A stretch of DNA of 64,000 bases from Macrotis lagotis (lineage: Eukaryota > Chordata > Mammalia > Peramelemorphia > Peramelidae): positions 222,793,489 through 222,857,488 of the forward strand of contig NC_133661.1 of assembly GCF_037893015.1 (NCBI RefSeq), in the 5' to 3' direction. This document shows, piece by piece, positions 23,111 to 35,600 of this stretch. The notes below the pieces were generated by a model. That model made no database searches, was not told where the DNA came from, and was given only the letters and a program-made list of their open reading frames with translations. Each line of letters starts with the position of its first letter. Within the stretch, counting starts at the first letter, position 1. Position numbers and translations under genes: made by a program.

Positions 23111-23654
23111 AAATAACAAATCATAAAACTTTATTTTTAGGCACTGAACTTGTCATATACAAACTCTATGCATCTTCACAATAATCTTGGAGAAACATGA
23201 TCGTAAGATAAGTTTTCAGAAAATAACTTTCTAGTCCATGTTTGCAATTTCCCTAAGTACAAGTCTTCTTACAGTTCTGTGAACTTCAGCAATAAAGTGA
23301 ACACCCAGGTCAAGCATAGTGAGGTTACTCTAAAGGGAACCAAGTGAACTTGTTTTGGTTAAGTTACTAGTTTCCAAACTGGAAAATCTTACATGTTAAG
23401 ATTTGGAAATATTTCAACCATACCATTTTCAGCAATAAGTCATATATCTGAGAGTGAGGGAAAGGAGGAAGAAAGTGAGCAACAGAAGCTTTGGGAAAGC
23501 TTCCTGGAGAAAAGCTCCACATATAGAGCTTCTGAAGATTTAGCAGCATTCACAAGAGGACAAAGATGTCATCCTTTTTCTTGCTACCAAGCTGTAGTTT
23601 CAGTCTTCAATCAGTATAAATTTCACATTTGTTCTTAGAAATCCCTGGAAAGCC
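23110..23654 (-). other. LGMN: LGMN 3' untranslated region
   Basis: Runs from the TAA at 23655-23657 to the only canonical AATAAA on - in the next 600 bases (23130-23135), with T-rich sequence beyond it. Length about 540 bases. The end is inferred. Confidence 0.55.
23130..23135 (-). terminator. LGMN: Candidate polyadenylation signal of LGMN
   Basis: TTTATT on +, that is AATAAA on -, in a T-rich downstream context. Confidence 0.55.
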
Positions 23655-23697
23655 TTAGTAGTAACTCAAGCACACTTTGTCCATGGCCAGCTTGATT
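23655..23697 (-). CDS. LGMN: LGMN exon 14, last coding exon
   Basis: Acceptor CTTACAG, then the final base of Arg420 and [13 protein letters not shown] followed by TAA. It contains Cys429 of the prodomain. Too short for open-frame detection; found by extending the frame from exon 13. Confidence 0.93.
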
Positions 23698-26600
23698 CTG
23701 TAAGAGATAGGAATATAGATTACATAGACACATCAATTTTTCTTTTCCTTACATATTCTTATGATGAGATGGAAATGAAATATGGTGGCACAGAGTAGTT
23801 TTTAGAGATCATAAACTTAAGTAACCTATAGGAAAGAATTTCTGACCAATAGACTCAAGGCCTAATTTTGTCTATGTCATCAACTTGCTATGTGCCCAAT
23901 GAGTCATTTTAAACCTCTTTGAAAATCAGTTTTCTTCGTTACAAAAAATATCTGTTTTGCAATATAAATTTTATCCACTAACATATATAATCATCTCTCC
24001 ACAACTTAAAAGATAATCTTCAAGAGTGCCATGGTCCTGTTGGTGTAGTGATGAATGGATCCAACCATTCTATAGAGCAATATGGAACTATGCCCAAAGA
24101 GCAATGATCCAACAATATCACTACCAGGTCCAAACTAAAAGGAACAGGACCTACAAGAACAAAAATAGTGGGGGGCAACTAGCTGGCACAGTGGAGAGAG
24201 CACTGGCTCTGAAGTCAATTCAAATCTGGCCTCAGACACTTGATGCTTACTAGCTATGGGACCCTGCAAAAGTCACTTTAACCCCAATGCCTTAAAAAAC
24301 AAAAATTTACAGCAGCTCTTTTTGTGGTAACAAAGAATTGGAAATTAAATGGATGCCTATCAGTTGAGGAAATGACTGGTAAATGATTTTAATGGAATAC
24401 TATTACGCTAAGAAATGACAAGCAAGATGCTGTTAGAAAAACCTGGAAAGACTCAAGTGAAATGATGCAAAGTGAAATGAGCAGAACCAGGAGAACACTG
24501 TAAAAGTAACAGCAATACTAAACTATGATGAATTGTGAATGACTTTGATAATACCAGCAATATGATGATCCAAGATAATTCTGAATGACTTATAATGAAA
24601 AATGCTATCCATCTCCAGAGAAAGAACTGATAAAGTCTGAATGGTGATTGAAGCATACTTTAAAAAATTTTTCTTTATAATTATTTTGGGGGTTTTTTTT
24701 GTCTGTTTTCTTTTGTAATGTGTATAATCTATACATAAGCTTGCCCTCTCAAGAAGAAGGAAGGAAAGGAGAAAATTTGGAACTCAAAAATGTAAAAGTG
24801 AATGTCAAAATTTTTGTTTAGATGTAATAGAGAATAAAAGAGTTCCAAAATAAGCCCCAAATATTCCAAAAATAAGTAAAATAAATTCATTCTGTTAAGA
24901 AACCTCTCTCAATTAAGACTAATTCTCAAGAGAATAGGAGTGAGTATACTCAGTCCTGGCAGCCTGAAATACTCACAGCAGAAGCTCCCTGAACTTAAGC
25001 TCTGCTGCCATAACCTTTTTGCACCCAGGAACACTTCTTTATTTATTTTTTTTTTTTTTAGGTTTTTGCAAGGCAAATGGGGTTAAGTGGCTTGCCCAAG
25101 GCCACACAGCTAGGTAATTATTAAGTGTCTGAGACCGGATTTGAACCCAGGTAACTTCTGACTCCAGGGCCGGTGCTTTATCCATTGTGCCACCTAGCTG
25201 CCCCAAATAGGATCAATTTTTAAAAGACACAGAATCAATCTGATCATTTAACATCTGACAAATGGTCATTTAGTGTTTGCTCTAAGACCCCACTGTGCCA
25301 CCTAGCTGCCCACCCAGGAACACTTCTATGGGACAAACCAGTATCAGCATAAGGTTGCAGTGGATGATGTAAATATGATATTTAAAAAAAAATTTTTTTT
25401 TGAAATCTACTAGATAACTTTATTAACTCTCAGCTAGTTATCCTAGGAAAAGCAAAGATTTCTCTTGAGTAAGTCATTAAATTTTATCCCCTTATACTGT
25501 TAAAGAAATATTCTACAAACATTGCGGATTTACCTGTCAAGTGAATGAGCTCCTTCACAAAGATTGACGAACACATATAATTGTCGGAGAGCATACTCAT
25601 ACTGGAATAAAGATTTTTTTTTAAAAAACAAGTTTCAGAATTATTTTAAGCACAGAAAATTTCTTCAATATATTATAAATCAATCATTTCTCTATGTAAC
25701 CAATTTTATCTAAAAGTGATATTGGCATCTCCCACCTTCTATTATGACCCAGGCAAAGGTATGAGATTGACTCAAAGTAGGAGTAAGAAAACAGTAATTA
25801 TCCCACAATCCAATATGAAGGCATAAAAAGAATAGCATTTTTGATGGTTATGAATTCAATTTCTAAGCTCTTCCCAAAACTCCTTTCCTGTTCAATATGC
25901 TCTTTTCCTCAATATAAAAAACAAAATAAAAAGCCCTTTAGACAAACATTCTATATTTTCAATAGAATGAAACTTCCACTATGGAACTTATTTTACTGAC
26001 TTGATTTGAACTTAAATACATTCTAATTAGCTCGTGGGACTCATTCATTCTATCTTAAATGTGACTTACCAAGGGGTTGTGCCAGTTAAAACAGTGGGTC
26101 CTATAATGAGTCACAGCTGCCTGGTAGCAGTCGTGGGCTGTGAGTGGCCATCTCTCAGAGAGCATTGTCTCAGTCTGTATACTGGATTCAGTCACTACTG
26201 ATACAATTTGCTGCATAGTCTTCTGAATAATGGTTCTAACCTGAAAAGAAATGAACTGTCACTTGTAGGATATAGCATCACTTAGAAACCATTAGGGCAG
26301 ATAAAATTTCTGCCATTTATTTTCTATAGTACCTAGTACATGTCAGGTGAAATGTATTAAATAGATGCTTCTAGAGCAGAATTTTTCTGACAAATGTAAA
26401 TACAGAAATTTTTAATTATCAGCATAATAAAAATGTATAAATCCTAAATAAACTACATACAAACAGGTCTTGCTTTACACTCCATAAAGCAGTCCACTCT
26501 AAGATGATGCACTAACAGCATATATATACTACCAACTTCCTTTCACTAGATACAGAAATTATCAAATGATGTGCTCAAGGGAGAGAGAAATCTAAGAATC

Positions 26601-29600
26601 AGACAATGTTTGAATGGGAAACTTTGAAACTATCTAGCCCAATCACCTTATTTGAGTAAATGCAAACTAAGGTTCAAAGTCATATGGAAGCCAATACACT
26701 AAAGGTAAGACCTGAAGTCTCTCCCTTAATTCTCCTTTCTAATGTTCCTTTCTCTGTGCCACAATCTCTAACTTGTCTGAATTTCAGAGCAATCATTCTA
26801 TAAAATAAATTCTCAGTTATCTAACATAAACAGTAAAATGGCATTTCTATAATTGCCATTTAAGGCAAAGGTCAATTTACCTATAAAAACTGATGATGAG
26901 AAGCTATTCTCACTTCTACACATAGTAAATCAGGTCACTTTTTCAAAATGAATACATTCAAACATACTTAATAGCAAAACCTTACAAAAAACTTAAAATT
27001 ATTTTTAAATAAATAAGGTATTTCAGGCTCTTTCTCACTTTATATGCATTATTTTAAGATGCTGGTTTATGTGGCTTAATAAAAATATTGGCTAAAAATA
27101 CAACATACTCCATGACCCAAGATTTATATAAATATATCTCTCAGGGTTCTTTTAGCAACAAAGTCAAATCCAAAAAGTTATTTTGTTAAATAATTATTTG
27201 TAGTTTCTTTTTTTTTGGGGGGGGGAGCCTGGACCATTGCTATCAGTTCTTAAGATTGGATTTCTTCCAAAGGAATTTAAATATGATTGGTTAAAGGCTC
27301 ATCGAGCAACAGACAGTAGTGAGGGAAGCAAAATCTATGCAAACTTAATGAAAATCAACATTAAAGATGACTGTATTAAAGTGCCCCTACAACGTGGCCA
27401 TACTGATCACACTGAAGAACTGCAGGGAAGTTTTGTGTTTCTTTTCTGTACCCACTCCTATCAAATGTTTAAGGATCAATCTACTTGGTAAAATTGAAAT
27501 CAAACATCTCTCAGTAACCAAGTCTGATAATAAAGTACCAATACCTTGTTTCAACATACATGACACTACTCTCATGATGAGACTGAAGAATGATGTTTCA
27601 GGTTTCTAACACTGTCAGATAAGTTGAGAGGTATATTTGTTTGCATTTACCTATGTTCTGTCCAGAGTTATCATGTGCTTACCTGTAGATGTGTGTGCAA
27701 TTGATCAACAATTTTCTTAGATTCATTTGCATCATTAGTAGCCATTAATTTCCTTTTCAGGATTGCAATGGGAACATCAGGGCTTAGAGTAAGGTCATAG
27801 TGTTTTACAGGTGGCAGAAAGATGGGAGAACTCTCTTGGTGTTTCATTCCCTGGAACTGCATCACTTTCATGTAAGAGATTGTCTGCACAACAAAAAAAC
27901 TGAATTACTTTTCTTTGGAATAGCAGTTATGTCCCACAGCTAGCCTGAACCCAGTCTCTTTAGAAGTAACTTTCCAATTTAGCCTACATTTGGGGAACTA
28001 AGGTCACAGTCATCCTCAAAATGAGCAACCATTCTTCAAAAGGAGGTAACAAACAACAATTTAATTGCCTAAAAGTGTCAGTAATTTTAAGCTCAAAACA
28101 TGGCAAACCATTTAAGTTCTCCCTGCCCAGCAGTTTGTTTCACACAATGAAAAAATTAAAAAAGAGGGGAGGGAAGCAGTTGTTCTTCATGTGAGGAGAT
28201 GAAAAGAAAATTATTGACCTTGCTGCAAAGCCCAGTATGTACTTCGAAGTTCATTTCAAGAGAAAGACCTGCTCATCTAGTCACCACTTACTATCCAGTC
28301 CTCAATGAACCCTGTAAGAGCTTGCAAAACAGCTGCCCATGGTAGGGGAAGGATCTGTATCCAAGGTCAGGCTAAAGCTTGCTAGCTAAATTAATGACCT
28401 TAGCATGAAAACCTGGCCCACAGAGCTAAATATCCATGGTAATCATCAAACTATATAGTTTGGAATAAGCTGCATTCCACAGAATGGACACATTTTCATA
28501 TGCTATTAATTTAACTTTAAAGGGGGAACTAGAGCCTAATTAAATAAACCCAACTCTCAAGTAAGGAATATTGAAAGGAAAAGGCAAAACAATGGATCCA
28601 GCAAGGAATGCCTTGGACGAACTTGTCTTTTTTTCTCATTCCCCCAAGAACATAGAGGGTCTCTACTAATTTTCATTAGACTTTTCATGGTGGACAAAGG
28701 TGAAATAATGAATAGGTTATATATGTATTTTCTATATTATCACTTTCTCCAAACTACTTTCCATGTGACAAGCTTAGGAAGTTGATAGTACAAGCATAAT
28801 TTGAAGAACTAAGTCTCACAGAAGCTCAAGAGCTTACTTGGACACAACATCTAAAAGGATCACATCTCTACTGAAGAAAGAGTCTGGGGACTGGAATTCT
28901 ATTCCTGGCCACTAGAACTGTGAGGCTTAGACATGTGCCACCTCGGTCAGTTTCCTTAGTGTGACCGGAGCAGGTGACTCAGGGACAGAGTCCCTATGGC
29001 GGAGTCCCCTCCAGTAAAGGGCTCTATTTGCCACTTCTAGACTTACACTCTAGCTGAGAGTTAAGACAGATAACTATAATTCACAATTATATGTGAATAC
29101 CCATGAGAAAAGAAATCAGAAGGTGAGGACGTGGAAGGTCCATCCTGATTGGGGAGAACAACAAAAGATTTCTAAGAAAATTCTCAGGAAGGAATGGGTA
29201 AGAATTTCATAGAAGGGGGGCAATAAATGAGCAATGAGGAAAGTATCAATAAAAGATGAACAAAAAAGCTTATGGTGATCTAAAAAGGAATCTGGAAGCA
29301 CCCTGCTATCAGGCTGACCCCAAAAAGATAAAAAGTGATTTAAAATTGCACTTATATGTGCAAAAATATTTAAAGAGTTTATTTGTTATCACAAAGAACT
29401 AGAAACTATGGTAAGGCTTGATCAACTAGGGACGGATAAAACAGATTATAATATGTGAACTGGCCCTATTAAAAAAAAATGGCAAAACGGAGAGTTTCAG
29501 AGAAAGCTAAAAAAGACTTGAACAAACTGATGAAAAAATAAAGTGAGTACAGCCACTAGAACAATTTATAAAACAACAAAAAAGAAAGCCTGACCAACTC

Positions 29601-32600
29601 AAATACAAAGATCAATCTTGAGTCACAGTTAATAATTAAGCATATTAGCCATTTTCCTGACAGAGAAGTGAAAGGGCTTTGGTTTTCTTTCTCTTCCTAT
29701 TCTTTAACTCCATTTTTTCTCTGGAGGGTGAGAGAGCTAGAAGGTAAAAGAAGTCTAGAGATGGGTTTGCCAAAAAAAAAAAAATATTAATGATTGTCAA
29801 TAACTACCTTGTTTCCAAACTGCATGACATGACTGGTATTGGTATGCTTTTTCACTAATTGAAATTGCTTATGCAGAGTCTCTTTAGTCAAATCTTCCTA
29901 CAGCAAAAAGACAAAATTACATTTCTTAGCATTACATTTCTTAGCATATGAATCTAATTATAAATATTTAGATATACTACTTGACTCCAGGGAAGGAACC
30001 TACCACATCAGAATCTTCCATCCAGTTGACACTATACCAATCACCCAGGAAAGTACCTCTCTCATCATCATAGTAACAGGCATAGGAAGATTCCACAGAA
30101 TTGGCAGCAGTAGTTGCAAAAACTATTTAAAAAATTAAACTTCTTTTATTCATAGCTCATCCTTTGCCACTGAAAACACTTGAAACAAACTTTACTTTCA
30201 ACCCATCAAACAAAATATTCAAATCACAAATTCAAAAGAGGTTTCTGGTATCTAATTTTAACACCCACTTTCTATTCAGTAGCATATTTTTTCCATTTAA
30301 TTTTTTCCCAGTTACATGCAAGGATAGTTTTCATCATTTATCCTTTCTGCAAATTTTTGAGTTCCACATATTTTTATTATCCATCTTTACTTCCCTCCTT
30401 CCCCAGGCAGCACTCTTATATAGGTTGTACATATATAAACATTTTTAACATATTTCCATATAAGTCATGTTTATGAAAAAGGAATTAGAACTAAGGAGGA
30501 AAAAATGATGAAAAAAAGAAAAAAAAAGAAATTTTAAAAAGTGAACATGGAACAGTAACATATTCTTTGATAGTCATTGAACCAATCTATATTTAAATAT
30601 GGAACAAAGTTGTGAGAAAAGAATATTCTTAAATGAAGTGACATTTTTCAAAAGTATGGAAGATATATAAAAAGAGAATCTTAAGGTAATGCTAAAAAGA
30701 CAGCCCTGTGTAATATTTTTAAGTGATTTCCAAAAAAAAATGTGATTTCCTAAACTTAAAAGAAATAAAACTTGAATTTTCAAAATAATGCTAAAATTCA
30801 AAAGGAAAAACTACTCTATGCCACATTGGGACAAAATTCATACTTCAATGAAGTCAAAAAGAATCAAGATTAGGGGCGGCTAGGTGGTGCAGTGGATAGA
30901 GTACCAGTCCCCGAGTTCAAATCGGGCCTCAGACACATAATAATTACTTAGCTGTGTGGCCTTGGGCAAGCCACTTAGCCCCATTGCCTTGCAAAAAAAA
31001 AAAAAAAAAGAAAAGAACCAAGATTCCAGAAATACATGGAGTTTCCATATATGCTATATGACCCAGACATCTTAAACCAGTAAGTCTCTATTTCCTCAAC
31101 TATAAATTAGGAAAAACAGTTCACATTTATCTCAAAGTACTTATATGAGAAATGACAATTTTTTTTCAAATTAAAAGTTTCACTTAATAAAAATCTATTC
31201 TTTCTTTCCCAGCCCCATTACAAAAAAGAAAATAAAAGAAATGACAATGTATATATAAAGAACATTATGGAGCAGTGGAAAGAGTACTGGCCCTGAAGTC
31301 AGGAGAACCTGATCTCAAATCCAGCCTCACACACTTAACTGCCGAGTTGTGTGACCTTGGGCAAGTCACTTAACCCTATTGCCTTAAATAAAATTTTTTA
31401 AAAAAAGAACATTATGAGACTATATTTCCTTAATATTTACCATCAATATTATCAGGCAGGTGGTTCATCATTGAGCCAGATTCACATGCTTCAATATATA
31501 TCACCATCTGCAAAACAAGATGATAGATTCCTCTTACCTAGAGGGGAAATCTCAAATGCTAATTACTGTCCTTCTCAGAAAATTGAAAATATATGTGTAG
31601 GGGCAGCTAGGTAGTACAATGGATAGAGCACACGGCCCTGGAGTCAGGAGGATCTGGGTTTTAATCTGGTCTCAAATACTTAATAATTGACTAGCTGTGT
31701 GACAAGCCCACAAGTCACAACCCCACTGCCTGAAATAAATAGGAAAATTTCAAAATTTCAAAAAAGGAAAATTGGTACAACTAGTCATTTAAAGTGAATC
31801 CCATTTAAAATAGAAACTACTATTTCATAGGCAATAGTTGGGAATAGGGATAGGGGAGAAGGGGAGAAGATTTGAGGGGTTATTTTGAAAAATGAAACTA
31901 AATTAGTAGAAATAATTATAACCATACATTAATTCTCAGAATGAAATAAAGGGTTGATTTTTCATAGCATGAACATTTTAAAAAATAATCACTTTGGAAA
32001 TTATTGAAAATTATAAATTATTCCTACCAAAAGGTCTTTTAATTTTCTAACATTCAAACAAGTCTCTTTTTAATTACTGAGGCAACCATGTAACTGAAAG
32101 AACTACTAGAATGAATATTGAGAGGACTTAAAAATATTAGGGGGAAAGAGTGAGATATGGAGTTTTGAAAATATAAGCATTAGGCTGGATATGGATCAGT
32201 GATCCAAACAAAAACTACTCAAATGAAATAATGTTGTATAAATGAACTATGTCAATAGTTTTGTAAATAGATTTACTTGATCAAGATGCATTCAACAATA
32301 AGATCCATTAGTAAGTTGGATCAGTGAAAGAACACACAGTTGTAAATTACTTTAACAACCTTTTATCTGCAAAACATAAATTTAAGGCTTTTGAGGTAAG
32401 AATACACTGTCTGGTAAAAATGGAAAAATGGAAAACTGGAAAGCAATCTGACAGAAATTGGGTATAGACCAATATCTTACACCACTCATCAAGAGAAGTT
32501 CAAAATGGACTAAAGGCATGATATAAAGGGAGACAATGGGAAAAAAATTTTATAGCTTCTCAGATAAAGATCTCATATCTCAAACACATAGAAAACTGTC

Positions 32601-32661
32601 AAATTTATAAGGACATGGTCAAAGGATATGAAAAGGCAGTTTTTGGATGAATAAATTAAAG

Positions 32662-32698
<37 letters not shown>

Positions 32699-35600
32699 TA
32701 TATGTCATATGAAAAAATTTCCCTAATCTTTATTGATTAGAGAAATGCAAACTAAAACAATTTTGAGATATCTCAATACCTATCAGATTGGCTAAAATAA
32801 TAGAAGGGGAAAATGGCAAATGTTGAAGGGGATATGGAAAAATTGAGCAACACATTTCTGGTAGAACTGTGAATTAATTCAATCAATTAAGAGCAATCTG
32901 AAATGAATTATGTCCAAAGAGTTATGACTGTCTATTCCCTCTGAAACAATAATACTGTATTAGATCAGTTTCCCAAGGTAATCAGGAAAAAAGAAAATAA
33001 TCTAAATGTTTTAAAATATTTTTAACAGCTCTCTTTAGGGTGGCAAGAACTAGAAAATGAGGGGGTGCCCATCAACTGGGGAATGGCTAAACAAGTTGTG
33101 GCATGTGATTGTGATGGAATACTACTATCCTTTAAGAAATGAACAATTTGATTTAGAAAAACGTGCCTTTACACTTCCCAGGTTTATCACAGTGTTTAGT
33201 ATATAGTAGAGGTGCTTACTAAATAAATGCTTTTCCATTCATCCATTCCAATCCCTTGTCTACCCAGGAAACAAAAAGGGAAAAATAAATATTTCCAGAA
33301 AAACCAGTTCAACTTTACAGTGTACAGGTTTAATCATTGCACACCACTGCTCAAAAAACCTTAAGAGGCCCATTTTCTAGCCTGGCATTCAAGAAGCCTT
33401 ACAAATGAGGGGTCATCTCTTAGCTTACTCTCTTCTTTTATGCTATCCCTACCTAAATTTGGCATATCCAACCCGCACCCATCTCTACATGATGAAATTC
33501 CAAGCATCCTTCACAATCTAGCTCAAATGTCTCTAATCTCTTCCAGGAAACTTTCTCCAAATCTCTAACTGGAAGCCACTATACCCCCAACTCTGAACTC
33601 TCATAATTTCTCTCTTAACATTCTCTTTTACAACAGAAATTGTATGTATATACTAGATTACAAAGCTCCTAGAAGATAAGAATTTTATTATATTTATCTT
33701 TATATCTTACATAGTATATGTTTCTTAATAAACTAGGAGTTTAATTTGGTTTGACAAATCTAAATCTGCCCTGGAAATGTAGTGTTCAACAAGTAGTCAA
33801 CAAAACACAAAAATTCTGGCTATATATTTATTCTCCTGGACCCTTCTACCACTCCCAGTACTCCTAACCACCAACCTCTAGCCCCATTTCTATCAATAAT
33901 GAGTTTACCTTTTTATATTTTTTATGTTGGTGCATATAATGGATAGTCTTATTCAAATCCTTTACATGAAGCTGAAAGGCAAAATTACATTATTCAGATC
34001 AATAAGCCAGAAAGTCATTCAAAAGCATAAACAAACTACTGTTCATCTAGCATCAATATAACATAATTTGCTGGTGGCAATTCTTTAAATTATCTTAGTG
34101 AACAAATATTTTTAAATAACAAAGAATCAAAGAATGAGTAACATTGATATCTTTGTTTTAAAGATGAGGCCACAGGTAATGTTATCTGTCCAAGGTAACA
34201 TAATTAGCTTGTAATCATCTAAGTATTTTATTTCAATAGTCAAAAAAGGAAAGAGGAGAGGCAGCAAGGTGTTATTTACAGAGAGTCTGCCTCTTTCTAG
34301 GAGACCTGGGTTTAAAATGGACTCCTTCCCAGCACACATTTTGTATCTCAACAAAACTCAAAAAAAAAAAAAAAAAACCCAAACCCAAGAGTCATACTCT
34401 TTGAGTGCTCCACATAACTCTGTAAAAGACTTTCAATTGGCAGATCTTTACTGATAAAGGAGAATTTCTTTACTAGCAGTTTCTCAGACCAATAAATAAC
34501 AGTCTCTACTGAAACTCTCTTACCCCCTCCAAAACAAAGTGTAGGGGAGAGAACTTTATAAATTTTCCCCTAATTTCATTCCTTCTTTCCAGGGCAATAA
34601 GGTATTTCACATTCTATCCTCCTTTCTACCGGCACAAAGATGTTTCATAAGATATATGAGAAAGGGTAATTCTATGGAAAAGCACTTCTTAAGACTGTTT
34701 TGCAGTTTAAAACCTATCCCTCCTAAGTTGTATGAACTTACTTGATATACCTTTTTTATTCTAACTAGAAAGATATTCAGAGCAAAAGTCACTCATTTAA
34801 ACTAAATGTGTCAGCCTGATTTTGTCTTTTTGAATGTAACTCACATCATCACTAGGGAAAGCCAAGAGTCCAGGAGCTCCATGATCCGTGAAGTAAATAA
34901 ACACATGATCCTTGGGACCACTGCCAAAAGAAATCAGTCCTCTCTCATTAGATTAGCTAAAGCACTAAATCATGACATTCTGAAATATTTGTCACTTCCA
35001 TTTTTAACTTAATTTCACAAAGAAAACAGTTAAAAAATAAAGAGTCAGTCAAAAAATCAATTCAGAATAAAATACAACACAATAGGGCCACATCCAACAA
35101 GAAAGTCATTCTCAGCTCAGTTTCTTCCTTCATTACAGGTGCTATTCTGAATGATAGGGTAGTTTCCTTTTAATTCAAAGTTTTGGCACAAGCGCCTGGT
35201 AATGAAGTAAATAATGAGAAAGGTAGAAGATTCATTCAAGAAACGGGTAGTATGTGCCTAATTAGACCATGACAGGATCTGAGAGTGGGGAGGGAAGAAG
35301 AGGAATCAATAAAGTTCTGCATCCATTCAATTTATTAGCAGGGTCAGCATTTGCCAACAAAAGAGGTCAATGGAAGTCAGGAGCCAAAGAAACCAACTTA
35401 AATATAAACAAGATTACAGGGTAGTGGGTGAAGTTACAAAGGGTGGAGGTACAAGCCACAAGAATAGAATCATGATCCAGGTGGCCTTAGTACACTTGCT
35501 AGGGTAAAGAATTTAAGACTTAACATAGGGAAGAGTAATTAACTAACCAACAGAAAAGAAGACTAACACATATTAAATCTAAGCTGGCTTAAGTCTTAAT

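Noticed and set aside
27237..27491. 84-codon + frame in LGMN intron 11
   Set aside because: No family, no splice or promoter context, length within chance for AT-rich DNA.
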